This document shows positions 11,889 to 20,323 of a stretch of DNA of 64,000 nt, piece after piece. Made by a program: the position numbers and the translations under genes. The DNA is from Collinsella sp. AF23-4AC. Its GTDB lineage: Bacteria; Actinomycetota; Coriobacteriia; Coriobacteriales; Coriobacteriaceae. Under the pieces are notes generated by a model. That model was not told where the DNA came from. It saw only the letters and a list, made by a program, of their open reading frames with translations, and searched no databases. The DNA lies in NCBI RefSeq assembly GCF_003462685.1, contig NZ_QRVE01000001.1, positions 62,001 through 126,000 of the forward strand, written 5' to 3'. Each line of letters starts with the position of its first letter. The first letter of the stretch is position 1.

Positions 11889-13250
11889 CTACAGAATAAA
11901 ACGAAGGATGTCGGAACGAAGCATATAGACAAACAGCAGTGCAAAGAGCGCGATGCCGACATAGCTGACGATTGTCTGCACTTTGAGCGGCAGCTCGCGG
12001 CCCGCAATCTTCTGAATGATCTCGATGACCAGCTTGCCGCCATCGAGTGGTGGGATGGGCAGCAGGTTCATAAAGCCAAGCGAGAACGAAATGAGGGCGG
12101 CAAACGAAAGGAACGTGGCAGGGCCGGCAGCAGCGGCCTGTGAGGACATAACGCTAATACCAACGATCGAAGAAGACTGATCGAGAATCTCCATCGTATG
12201 CTGCGGCTGGAGCAGGCGCATCACGCCATCCGCTGTCTGCACGACATAGGAGAACGACAGGCGAGCCGACGTGATGGGGTCTAAACGGACCACCTGCGTA
12301 GAGGCATACACACCTAGGCGCTCGTCCTCTTTGAGCGCAACCGTGGTCGAATGCTGCTTGCCGTCACGCTCGTACTCGATGGCGATATCGTCCTTACCGG
12401 CAGCCTTGCCGATGGCATCGTAGACATCCATCCAAGTGGAACATGAGACACCGTCAACCGAAAGGATCGCGTCACCGCCCTCGATACCCGCCTTGGCGGC
12501 AATAGACCCCTCGTCAACCTGACCGATCACGTTGGTATCCATCGGCACGGTGACACCCGCAATGGAATAGATGCTCATAAGGAGCAAAAAACCCGTCAAG
12601 ATATTGACGATAATGCCCGCGAGCAGCATAAAGGCGCGCTTGAGAAAGCCTTGGCCAAGATAGGTGTGCGAGCGCTCTTGCGCAAGGAACTCGGCCTCGC
12701 CGCACGGCAGCTCCCACACATCGCCCTCGGCAGTCGCATGTTCGCGATCGAAACGGCGACCATCAAAGGTGGTATAGCCTGCCTTGTCTCGCGGCAACGT
12801 CTGATATTTGGTGGGATAGTAGCTCGGCGAGGGCTTCTCCCCTTCCTCATACCAGGGCGCGATGGAGCCCCAGCCCAGCAAAAGGGCGCATGCCTCGAGC
12901 ACATCCTCCTCGGAAAGCTCGAGCTCGACAGCAAGGTCGGCCACGGTCACGCGACCATGACGATAGATAGCCGCGAGCACGCGGTCGGCGCACGAAACAT
13001 CGGTCGGATCCATACCGCAGATGGCAGCGTAGCCACCCAGCAGCAGCGGGGTCACGCCAAACTTGGTTCCAATGCGACGCGACGTGTAATGGATGTCAAA
13101 GCGGCACGGCAGACCCAAAAAGAACTCGGTCACACGGACGCCGCAGGCACGCGCCGCCAAAAAGTGGCCGCCCTCGTGCAAAAACACGAGGACGGAAAGC
13201 ATCAGCAGGCCCCAAAAGACCGATGAGAGAACGCTCAGAACAGTATCCAT
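11889..13250 (-). CDS. rseP: Site-2 (RseP/RasP-type) membrane zinc protease
   Basis: Intramembrane metalloprotease that cleaves anti-sigma factors and signal-peptide remnants. Zinc motif HEGGH in the first membrane helix (about residues 25-29 from ATG 13250), GGYAA after it, one PDZ domain (NVIGQVDEGSIAAKAGIEGGDAIL), and the third zinc ligand in LLPIPPLDGGKL near the C-terminus with final membrane helices. Unusual: between GGY and the next membrane helix (KRAFMLLAGIIVN) there are about 125 residues, some 80 more than usual, with a segment resembling a winged helix. TTG 13265 is an alternative start. Lies between dxr and ispG, as in many bacteria. Confidence 0.93.
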   Translation of the reverse strand: MDTVLSVLSSVFWGLLMLSVLVFLHEGGHFLAARACGVRVTEFFLGLPCRFDIHYTSRRIGTKFGVTPLLLGGYAAICGMDPTDVSCADRVLAAIYRHGRVTVADLAVELELSEEDVLEACALLLGWGSIAPWYEEGEKPSPSYYPTKYQTLPRDKAGYTTFDGRRFDREHATAEGDVWELPCGEAEFLAQERSHTYLGQGFLKRAFMLLAGIIVNILTGFLLLMSIYSIAGVTVPMDTNVIGQVDEGSIAAKAGIEGGDAILSVDGVSCSTWMDVYDAIGKAAGKDDIAIEYERDGKQHSTTVALKEDERLGVYASTQVVRLDPITSARLSFSYVVQTADGVMRLLQPQHTMEILDQSSSIVGISVMSSQAAAAGPATFLSFAALISFSLGFMNLLPIPPLDGGKLVIEIIQKIAGRELPLKVQTIVSYVGIALFALLFVYMLRSDILRFIL

Positions 13251-13275
13251 AAAACGAAAAAGCAATCCTTATGGG

Positions 13276-14463
13276 TTAGGAACGGGTTGCGGCGAGCACC
13301 TGCGCAGCCTTTTCACGCGCCCACGCATCGATGTCGCGAAGCTGCTCAAACGAATCGACCACCTGCATATCGTGGGCGTCCATGCAGGATTCCACAATGC
13401 GATCGATATCGGTAAAGCTGCAGCCATCGTGCAGGAAGGCATCGACGGCGACCTCGTTGGCGGCATTGAGCACGCACGGCATGGTGCCACCCGTCTTGCC
13501 GGCACGCTCGGCCAGTGCCAGACAGCGGAAGGTATCCATGTCGGCAGCATCAAACGTGAGCTGCCCCAGCTCGCGGAAATCGATACGAGGCGCCGGAGTA
13601 TCCCAACGCTCGGGATACGAGAACGCGAACTGGATGGGAATACGCATGTCGGATGCACCGAGATGCGCCATCACGGAGCCGTCGGCGAACTCGACCATAG
13701 AGTGAATCTTGGACTGACGCTGCACGACCACGTTAATGAAATCGAGGTCGCAGTTAAACAGATGCATGGCCTCAATGCGCTCCAGGCCCTTGTTCATGAG
13801 GGTGGCGGAGTCAATGGTGATCTTGGCACCCATGGCCCACGTGGGATGCGCGAGGGCATCGGCACGCGTCACGCGATCGAGCTCGTCGCGCGTGCGGCCA
13901 AAGAACGGACCGCCCGAGCAGGTGAGCCAAATGCAGTGGGCCTCGCGCGGGTTCTCCCCCAGATAGCACTGGTAGATGGCGGAATGCTCAGAGTCGACCG
14001 GAATAAGCTGGCCCGGTTGCGCCAACGGCATAAGCAAGTCGCCACCGACGACGAGGGACTCCTTGTTGGCAAGGGCAAGGCGCTTATTCGAGGTCAAGGC
14101 CGCATGGCTCGCCTCGAGACCGGCGGCGCCCACAATAGCGACAAGCACGCAGTCGACATCGTCGCGACGCGCGAGCTCGCAAACCGCCTGCGCGCCAACG
14201 CCGAGCTTCGTTCCCTCGGGCAACTCCTGCAGCACGGCGTCATCGCCATGATCGACATCGGCCACGGCAACCGCCGGAACCGAGAACTCGCGGGCAGCGG
14301 CAACGAGCTCGGAGGTACTGGAGTTAACGGACAGCGCCGTCACCTGCAGGCGATCGGCATGCTGGCGGCACACATCGAGCGCCTGGGTGCCGATAGAGCC
14401 CGTACAACCCAGGATGGCAACGCGAAGGCGTCCATCGGGGCCATACGTCGTCTGGAAGGACAT
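13276..14463 (-). CDS. dxr: 1-deoxy-D-xylulose 5-phosphate reductoisomerase
   Basis: NADPH enzyme making methylerythritol phosphate, second step of the MEP isoprenoid pathway. 395 aa. NADPH loop GCTGSIG at residues 19-25; the metal/substrate region SEHSAIYQCY and the flexible-loop/Ser-rich region TCSGGPF follow; TWAMGAKITIDSATLMNKG is highly characteristic. Its start overlaps the cdsA stop by one base, so translation is probably coupled. Together with ispG and uppS it places precursor and carrier-lipid synthesis in one transcription unit. Confidence 0.98.
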   Translation of the reverse strand: MSFQTTYGPDGRLRVAILGCTGSIGTQALDVCRQHADRLQVTALSVNSSTSELVAAAREFSVPAVAVADVDHGDDAVLQELPEGTKLGVGAQAVCELARRDDVDCVLVAIVGAAGLEASHAALTSNKRLALANKESLVVGGDLLMPLAQPGQLIPVDSEHSAIYQCYLGENPREAHCIWLTCSGGPFFGRTRDELDRVTRADALAHPTWAMGAKITIDSATLMNKGLERIEAMHLFNCDLDFINVVVQRQSKIHSMVEFADGSVMAHLGASDMRIPIQFAFSYPERWDTPAPRIDFRELGQLTFDAADMDTFRCLALAERAGKTGGTMPCVLNAANEVAVDAFLHDGCSFTDIDRIVESCMDAHDMQVVDSFEQLRDIDAWAREKAAQVLAATRS

Positions 14464-15362
14464 TACAGCACGCCTCCGATCATCAGCAACAGCTGCGCGG
14501 TGATGCAGCCGAAGATAAGCGAATCGCTACGATCGAGCATTCCGCCGTGGCCCGGGATAAGGTTGCCGGAATCTTTGACGCCCACACCGCGCTTGATGCG
14601 CGACTCGATAAGGTCGCCGATAACGCCCAGAATGGACACGACCACGCCGCACAGCAGCGCATAGGGCAGGCTGAGCTTGTAGAAGTGCGTCGCCCACAGG
14701 ATGAGCCAAATCAAAACCGAGCCCAAGATGCCGCCGGCAAACCCCTCCCAGCTCTTTTTGGGAGAGATCTTGGGAACCATCTTGTGCTTGCCGATACGGC
14801 TGCCCACGATGTAGGCAAACGAATCGGAGACCCAAAGGGACGCGCAAACGCCCACTGAAAGCAGGGCGCCGGCAAAACCGGGCACGGCATCGCGCAGCAG
14901 CACGATAGCCGACAGCATAAAGCCAGTGTAGATGGGACCCATGAGCGTCACGGCCACATCAGAGATGCGGGTACGCGGCGACCAGACATACCAAATGCCC
15001 ACAGCGAGCATCAAGGCAAAAAGCAGGGCATTCAGCAACATCGAATCGCCCAACGCCGACAGCGGAAAGAGTACGGCGGCAGCGATACCCATGCGCTCGT
15101 TAGCCATCTTGCCATCGAGCCTTGTCATACGGAAAAACTCATAGCAGCACAGACCGCTCATGACAGAAACAAAGATGGCCGTGGGCACGATACCCAAAAC
15201 CAGGCACAGGATAAAGACAACGGCGTAGACGATACCGGCGGCGGCACGGGTAATAAAGCCCGCCAGCCACGAACCGGTGCCGCTCTTCGCTGCAGGCGCT
15301 CCCGCAGTGGCAGCTTTGCGCACAGGCGTCTTGGGAGCAGATGCCTTGGGACGATCGGACAC
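14463..15362 (-). CDS. cdsA: Phosphatidate cytidylyltransferase
   Basis: Polytopic membrane enzyme that makes CDP-diacylglycerol from phosphatidic acid and CTP. 299 aa with a basic, Ala/Pro/Lys-rich cytoplasmic N-terminal tail (about 30 residues) before the first membrane helix. The family signature appears at the C-terminus (GNLIPGHGGMLDRSDSLIF), preceded by KISPKKSWEGFAGG. GTG 15362 is the start, supported by GAGGAGG 6 nt upstream; it follows the uppS stop by 2 nt. Confidence 0.97.
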   Translation of the reverse strand: MSDRPKASAPKTPVRKAATAGAPAAKSGTGSWLAGFITRAAAGIVYAVVFILCLVLGIVPTAIFVSVMSGLCCYEFFRMTRLDGKMANERMGIAAAVLFPLSALGDSMLLNALLFALMLAVGIWYVWSPRTRISDVAVTLMGPIYTGFMLSAIVLLRDAVPGFAGALLSVGVCASLWVSDSFAYIVGSRIGKHKMVPKISPKKSWEGFAGGILGSVLIWLILWATHFYKLSLPYALLCGVVVSILGVIGDLIESRIKRGVGVKDSGNLIPGHGGMLDRSDSLIFGCITAQLLLMIGGVL

Positions 15363-15364
15363 GA

Positions 15365-16159
15365 TTAAGCCTCCTCGGTCTTGCTCAGTCCACCAAACCT
15401 ACGGTCACGGCCCTGATAGGCCAAAATGGCGTCGACAAGGCCCCAACGATCAAAGTCGGGCCAATAGGTATCGGTGACGTAGAATTCGGAATAAGCCACC
15501 TGCCACAGCAGATAGTTCGAAAGGCGCAGCTCACCAGAGGTGCGAATCACAAGTTCGGGATCGGGAAGACCGGCGGTATAGAGGTGGGAAGCCACCATGT
15601 CGTCATCAATTGCGGCAGGATCGATCTTACCGGCGGCAGCGTCGACTGCGATCTGACGGACAGCACGGGTAATCTCGGCACGCGCGCCGTAGTTGACGGC
15701 AAGCGCCAGCGTCATACCGGTGTGATCGGCGCACTCGGCAAGACCGCGTTCAAAAACGTCGCGGGTCTTCTTGGGCAGCGCGGAAATGTCACCCAAAAAG
15801 ACAACGCGCACGTTTTCGCGCTTCAGAAGCGGCAGCTCGTCGATAAACGTCTTGGCAAACAGATGCATCAAGACGTTGACCTCATGCTGCGGGCGGTTCC
15901 AGTTTTCGGTAGAAAACGCATAGGCCGAAAGCACGTCGACGCCCAGGCGCACGCAGGCGGTAATGATCTCGCGCAGCGAGACGATACCCGCCTTGTGGCC
16001 CTCGGTGCGTGCAAGACCGCGCGACGTGGCCCAACGACCGTTGCCGTCCATGATGCACGAGATATGGTGCGGAATGTTATTGAGGTCAAGGTCGGAAAAA
16101 CCGACGCCCGCAGGGGCGTCGGCAAAGTACTCGACCAGTTTATGCTCGTCGTATTGCAC
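15365..16159 (-). CDS. uppS: Isoprenyl transferase (undecaprenyl diphosphate synthase)
   Basis: cis-prenyltransferase that extends farnesyl diphosphate to the C55 carrier used for peptidoglycan and other wall polymers. 264 aa. Diphosphate-binding motif CIMDGNGRWA with Asp38; FSTENWNRP and the C-terminal RTSGELRLSNYLLWQ blocks are diagnostic. GTG 16159 lies 1 nt after the frr stop and has GGAG upstream. Upstream of cdsA and dxr in the classic pyrH-frr-uppS-cdsA-dxr-rseP order. Confidence 0.97.
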   Translation of the reverse strand: MQYDEHKLVEYFADAPAGVGFSDLDLNNIPHHISCIMDGNGRWATSRGLARTEGHKAGIVSLREIITACVRLGVDVLSAYAFSTENWNRPQHEVNVLMHLFAKTFIDELPLLKRENVRVVFLGDISALPKKTRDVFERGLAECADHTGMTLALAVNYGARAEITRAVRQIAVDAAAGKIDPAAIDDDMVASHLYTAGLPDPELVIRTSGELRLSNYLLWQVAYSEFYVTDTYWPDFDRWGLVDAILAYQGRDRRFGGLSKTEEA

Positions 16160-16160
16160 C

Positions 16161-16697
16161 TTAGATCTCCATGACCTCGGCTTCTTTTTCCTTCAGAAGC
16201 TCCTCGACCTTGGCGACATACTCATCGGTATGCTTCTGGACCTTGGCCTGCTCGCGACGTACGTCGTCCTCGGTGAGCTCCTCATCGCGCTCGAGCTTGT
16301 TGTTGAAGTCGCGACGGATGTTACGGATAGACACCTTGGCCTGCTCGGCGTACTCGCGGCACTCCTTGACGAGCTCGCGACGGCGCTCCTCAGTGGGAGC
16401 CGGGAACGGCAGACGAACGACGGTGCCATCGGAGTTGGGGGTAATACCCAGATCGGAAGCGCCGATGGCCTTGACGATAGCATTGATGAGCGCCTTATCC
16501 CACGGCTCGATGAGCAGCATGTGAGCCTCGGGGGTCTTGACGGCGGCAACCTGCGTGACCGGCGTGGGGACACCGTAATAATCGACGGTGATGTCGGACA
16601 GAATGTTGGCGTTGGCACGACCGGTACGGACCTTGGAGAAGTTATGCTTGAGGGACTCGAGCGACTTGTCCATATGGGCGGTGATGTTCTCTGCCAT
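16161..16697 (-). CDS. frr: Ribosome recycling factor
   Basis: Splits post-termination ribosomes together with EF-G. 178 aa, slightly shorter than the usual 185. The KVRTGRANANILSDITVDYYG segment near the N-terminus and the long C-terminal helices (RRELVKECREYAEQAKVSIRNIRRD) form the tRNA-like shape of the family. ATG 16697 starts 3 nt after the pyrH stop, and AGGAGG overlaps the pyrH end, so coupling is likely. Confidence 0.97.
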   Translation of the reverse strand: MAENITAHMDKSLESLKHNFSKVRTGRANANILSDITVDYYGVPTPVTQVAAVKTPEAHMLLIEPWDKALINAIVKAIGASDLGITPNSDGTVVRLPFPAPTEERRRELVKECREYAEQAKVSIRNIRRDFNNKLERDEELTEDDVRREQAKVQKHTDEYVAKVEELLKEKEAEVMEI

Positions 16698-16699
16698 GC

Positions 16700-17422
16700 T
16701 TAATCCTCCTGATAGACGAGCGTGCCGACGGGCTCACCCGCGAGCGCGCGCTTGACGGTGTCCTCGCCATCGATGTTGAGGACCAAAATAGGCATACGGT
16801 TATCCTGGCACAGGGCCGTAGCTGTGGAATCCATAACCTGCAGACCGCGAACGAGAACCTCGTGATAGGTAATCTTGTCAAAACGGACGGCATCGGCGCA
16901 CTTGACGGGATCCTTGTCGTAGATGCCGTCAACCTTGGTGGCTTTAATCAGAATCTCGGCGCCGATCTCGCACGCACGAAGAGCCGCGGCGGTGTCGGTC
17001 GTAAAGTACGGATTGCCCGAACCGGCGGCAAAAATAACAACGTTGCCCTTGGAAAGGTGGTTGATGGCGCGACGGCGAATATAGGGCTCGCAGATCTCGT
17101 TCATCTGGATAGCGCTCATCACGCGGCAGGGAACATCGTTATGCTCGAAAGCATCCTGCAGGGCGAGCGCGTTCATAACGGTCGCGAGCATGCCCATGTA
17201 GTCGGCCTGAGCACGCTCCATGCCACCGGCAGCGCCTGCCATGCCGCGGAAAATATTGCCGCCGCCGACAACGACGCCGACCTCATGGCCAACGGCGAGC
17301 AGCTCCTTGACCTGCTTGGCAAGATGATCGGTAACCTTGGGGTCGATGCCATATTGGCCGTCGCCCATCAGCGCTTCGCCGGAAAGCTTAAGAAGCACTC
17401 GTTTATATCGGATGTCGGACAA
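16700..17422 (-). CDS. pyrH: UMP kinase
   Basis: Phosphorylates UMP to UDP; hexameric amino-acid-kinase fold. 240 aa. LKLSGEAL near the N-terminus, GGGNIFRG, and [14 protein letters not shown] near the C-terminus are family signatures. The start is TTG 17422, with AGGAGG 6 nt upstream; no ATG is available in that region. It follows the rpsB-tsf terminator, so it probably has its own promoter, although no clear hexamers are seen in the 60-nt gap. Confidence 0.97.
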   Translation of the reverse strand: MSDIRYKRVLLKLSGEALMGDGQYGIDPKVTDHLAKQVKELLAVGHEVGVVVGGGNIFRGMAGAAGGMERAQADYMGMLATVMNALALQDAFEHNDVPCRVMSAIQMNEICEPYIRRRAINHLSKGNVVIFAAGSGNPYFTTDTAAALRACEIGAEILIKATKVDGIYDKDPVKCADAVRFDKITYHEVLVRGLQVMDSTATALCQDNRMPILVLNIDGEDTVKRALAGEPVGTLVYQED

Positions 17423-17480
17423 AGCGATCCTCCTTTAATTAGACTCTCAATATGATATCAAAGGCTCTGATAAGAGCCAT

Positions 17481-17516
17481 GAAAAAGCAGGCTGTGAGTA
17501 AAACCCACAGCCTGCT
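17481..17516 (-). terminator. rpsB-tsf terminator
   Basis: On the minus strand AGCAGGCTGTG pairs with CACAGCCTGCT, followed by TTTTTC. It separates tsf from pyrH. A second small perfect hairpin (GGCTCT/AGAGCC) is at 17463-17478. Confidence 0.9.
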
Positions 17517-17539
17517 CATTACCAGCTACAAGAGCTTAT

Positions 17540-18409
17540 TTACTCGCCACGGACCAGACGGTCAAAGGCAACGACGGTAATGGTGTCGCCGAGCTCCTTG
17601 GAGACCTGCTCAGCGTACTTCTTGATGGTGAGGGAGCTGTCCTTGATGAACTCCTGCTCGGTGAGCACGGACTGCTTGTAGAACTTCTCCAGACGGCCAA
17701 CAGCCATCTTCTCCTGGATAGCCTCGGGCTTGCCGGACTCGGCAGCCTGGGCCATGTAGATCTGCTTCTCGTGCTCGACGGTCTCGGCCGGAACCTGATC
17801 GCGGGTAGCGCAGATCGGGGCGACGGCGGCAACCTGAAGGGCAACGTCGTGAGCGAAGGTCTTGAAGGACTCAGCCTGAGCGGTCTCGGCCTTCTCGAAG
17901 GCGAACTCGACGAGGACGCCGATCTTACCACCCATGTGGATGTAAGAAGCGAGCGCGCCGTTCTCGGCCTTGCGGGCAGCGAAGCGGGAGATCTTCATGT
18001 TCTCGCCCATGATGTGAATCATCTCGGTGAGCTCGGAGGAAACGGTCTCCTCGCCCATCGGCTTCTCGAGCAGAGCGTCGACGTCAGCAGGCTCGGTGGT
18101 AGCGACAACCTCAGCGACCTTAGAAGCAAAGCCGGTGAACTTGGCGTTGGAGCCAACGAAGTCGGTCTCGCAGGAGAGCTCGAGCAGAGCGCCGGTCTTG
18201 CCATCCTCGGAGACGAACGCGGCGACAGCGCCCTCGTTGGTCTCACGGCCAGCCTTCTTGGCAGCCTTGGCAAGGCCGTTCTTACGCAGAACGTCGACAG
18301 CGGCGTCCATGTCGCCGTCAGCCTCGACGAGAGCCTTCTTGCACTCCATCATCGGAGAGTCGGTCATCTCGCGGAGCTGCTTGACCATAGCGGCGGTAAT
18401 CTGGGCCAT
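17540..18409 (-). CDS. tsf: Elongation factor Ts
   Basis: GDP/GTP exchange factor for EF-Tu. About 289 aa. An N-terminal UBA-like segment (MVKQLREMTDSPMMECKKAL), a core with the C(E)TDFVG motif, and a C-terminal coiled region are present. ATG 18409 is chosen because AAAGGAA precedes it; an ATG at 18424 would add five residues without a site. It is co-transcribed with rpsB (about 45 nt gap) and ends at a strong terminator. Confidence 0.97.
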   Translation of the reverse strand: MAQITAAMVKQLREMTDSPMMECKKALVEADGDMDAAVDVLRKNGLAKAAKKAGRETNEGAVAAFVSEDGKTGALLELSCETDFVGSNAKFTGFASKVAEVVATTEPADVDALLEKPMGEETVSSELTEMIHIMGENMKISRFAARKAENGALASYIHMGGKIGVLVEFAFEKAETAQAESFKTFAHDVALQVAAVAPICATRDQVPAETVEHEKQIYMAQAAESGKPEAIQEKMAVGRLEKFYKQSVLTEQEFIKDSSLTIKKYAEQVSKELGDTITVVAFDRLVRGE

Positions 18410-18454
18410 TGTGGTTCCTTTCAAAGAGATGAAAAAGAATTAACTAAGACTGAT

Positions 18455-19183
18455 TTACTCGGCCTTGGGCTCAGCGGCCATCTCGGCCTCGGAGACCTGC
18501 TCCTTACCGGAGCCAGCGAGGCAGGCGTCAGCCATGAGCTCGCACATAAGGGTGACAGCGGAGATAGCGTCATCGTTGCAGGGGATGCCGTACTCGACCT
18601 CGTCGGGATCGGAGTTGGTGTCGATCAGAGCGACGACGGGGATGTTCAGGCGCTGAGCCTCCTTGATGGCGTTCTCCTCGCGCTTAGTGTCGATGACGAA
18701 GAGAGCCTGGGGCAGACCCTTCATGTCGCGGGCGCCACCGAGGTTGGTCTGGAGCTTGGTGAGCTCCTTGCCGAGCACAGCCTGCTCCTTCTTGGGGAGC
18801 ACTGCCATGCGGCCGTCCTCGACCATGGCCTCGAGCTCCTCCATGCGGTTGATGCGGGAGCGGATGGTGACGAAGTTGGTCAGCATACCGCCGAGCCAAC
18901 GCTGGTTGATGTAGGGCATATTAGCGCGCTCAGCAGCGTTCTTGACGGCCTCCTGAGCCTGCTTCTTGGTGCCGACGAACAGCACGTTGCCACCCTTGGC
19001 GACGTTCTTGACGAAGGTGTAGGCCTGGTCGGCGTCGAGGATGGTCTGCTTGAGGTCGAGGATGTAGATGCCGTTGCGCTCACCGAAGATGAACGGCTTC
19101 ATCTTGGGGTTCCAGCGACGGGTCTGGTGACCGAAGTGGCAGCCGGCCTCGAGCAGGGTGCGGATATTAATCTTGGTAGCCAT
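18455..19183 (-). CDS. rpsB: 30S ribosomal protein S2
   Basis: Small-subunit protein needed for S1 binding and start-site selection. 242 aa. The [19 protein letters not shown] block near the N-terminus and [20 protein letters not shown] are characteristic. ATG 19183 has AGGAGG 6 nt upstream. The gene is preceded by a 140-nt untranslated leader and a clear promoter; rpsB leaders often mediate S2 autoregulation, but no specific fold was established here. Confidence 0.97.
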   Translation of the reverse strand: MATKINIRTLLEAGCHFGHQTRRWNPKMKPFIFGERNGIYILDLKQTILDADQAYTFVKNVAKGGNVLFVGTKKQAQEAVKNAAERANMPYINQRWLGGMLTNFVTIRSRINRMEELEAMVEDGRMAVLPKKEQAVLGKELTKLQTNLGGARDMKGLPQALFVIDTKREENAIKEAQRLNIPVVALIDTNSDPDEVEYGIPCNDDAISAVTLMCELMADACLAGSGKEQVSEAEMAAEPKAE

Positions 19184-19324
19184 GTTAAACCTCCTGTGGT
19201 TTGCCTCCGCGCGGGGTCATCCTCCAAAACCAACCCGGACATGTGCTACCAAAGCCCGGGCACCACGGTATGAAGTAGCCGCGCGTGCGTGATAAAAACA
19301 TGTTGCCGTGAAGCAACCCGATGA

Positions 19325-19353
19325 ATGATAGCAGGAATGCATCTTCGTGCCAA
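19325..19353 (-). promoter_or_regulatory. rpsB-tsf promoter
   Basis: TTGGCA (19348-19353), 17-nt spacer, TATCAT (19325-19330) with TGC just before the -10. Transcription would start near 19318, giving a leader of about 135 nt. The leader has GC-rich inverted segments (GGTGCCCGGG and TCCGGG) that may pair. Confidence 0.75.
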
Positions 19354-19402
19354 CCCGCAATCAAAACCACACACCTGAGTGCGGCGCGGGACGTCCCAGC
19401 CA

Positions 19403-20323
19403 CTATTCGCCTCGGGGATGGGCTTGAGCCACGGCACGTTTGAGCCGATCGGGCGTGAGGTGCGTGTAGATCTGCGTCGTGGACAGGCTCGCATGACCCA
19501 GCAGCTCTTGAACCGAGCGCAGGTCCGCACCGCCCTCGAGCAAGTCGGTCGCAAAGGTATGGCGCATCGCATGCGGGGCGATGTCGGCCGGAATGCCGGC
19601 GAGTGTCGCCAGAGTATGGAACCGCCGCCTGAGCATGGCGGCACTCATGCGATTACCGCGCGCCGATATAAGCAGCGGATGCGGCCCGGTAGTGGGGTCA
19701 CGGCGCTTTGCCTGAGCGAGCAACTCCGGCCGCCCCTCCTCAATATAGAGACGCGTCGCCTCGAGCGCGCGACGATACAGAGGGACGATACGTTCCTTGC
19801 TCCCCTTGCCCCACAGGCGCAGCGTGCGTTCGGACCAAGCGATGGACTCCACATTGAGTGCTGCGAGCTCAGAGATACGAGCACCCGAGGCATAGAGCAG
19901 CTCGAGCATCGCCGCATCGCGCAGTCCCGCGGGGGTTGAGGTATCAGGGGCTTTGAGGAGCGCCTCCACCTGTTGGTTCGTCAGCACACCGGGCAGATCG
20001 CGCGGGAGCTTGGGCGAGGAAATTGCCGAGACCGCATCGCCCTCCACGACCCCCTCGGCAGCCATCCATCGATAGAGCGATCGGATAGCCGACAGATGCG
20101 CCGCAAGCGTTCGGGGAGCAACCTGCTCACGCGAAAGCTCGGCAAGATAGCGACGAATGGTGCGCACGTCGGCAGCGAAAGCATCGATATCCTCGCGCTC
20201 GCACCAGGCAGCAAAGCGCTCCAGCCTCGAGCCATAGGCCGTCACCGTGTTGGGAGAAAGTCCCTCGACACGTGCGATATAGGCGATAAACGAGTCGACG
20301 GTGTCGTACAGGTCAAAGGCTAT
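19403..20323 (-). CDS. xerC: Tyrosine recombinase XerC-like (CodV type)
   Basis: Integrase-fold recombinase that resolves chromosome dimers at dif. The catalytic domain has Arg in ASGARISELAAL, HAMRHTFATDLLEGG (His and Arg), LLGHASLSTTQ, and nucleophile Tyr in IYTHL. The N-terminal SAM-like domain begins upstream of the first standard start (GTG 20245): about 25 further residues (DLYDTVDSFIAYIARVEGLS) resemble other Xer proteins. No ATG, GTG or TTG covers them. GGAGG precedes an ATA at 20323 that overlaps the trmFO stop, so I place the start there provisionally. Neighbours trmFO and dprA match the Firmicute topA-trmFO-codV order. Confidence 0.85.
   Translation of the reverse strand: MAFDLYDTVDSFIAYIARVEGLSPNTVTAYGSRLERFAAWCEREDIDAFAADVRTIRRYLAELSREQVAPRTLAAHLSAIRSLYRWMAAEGVVEGDAVSAISSPKLPRDLPGVLTNQQVEALLKAPDTSTPAGLRDAAMLELLYASGARISELAALNVESIAWSERTLRLWGKGSKERIVPLYRRALEATRLYIEEGRPELLAQAKRRDPTTGPHPLLISARGNRMSAAMLRRRFHTLATLAGIPADIAPHAMRHTFATDLLEGGADLRSVQELLGHASLSTTQIYTHLTPDRLKRAVAQAHPRGE

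Noticed and set aside
11876..12043. N-terminal extension of ispG
   Set aside because: The frame stays open over the rseP 3' end, but the translation is Ser/Arg/Cys-rich and unlike any IspG; it is a shadow of rseP.
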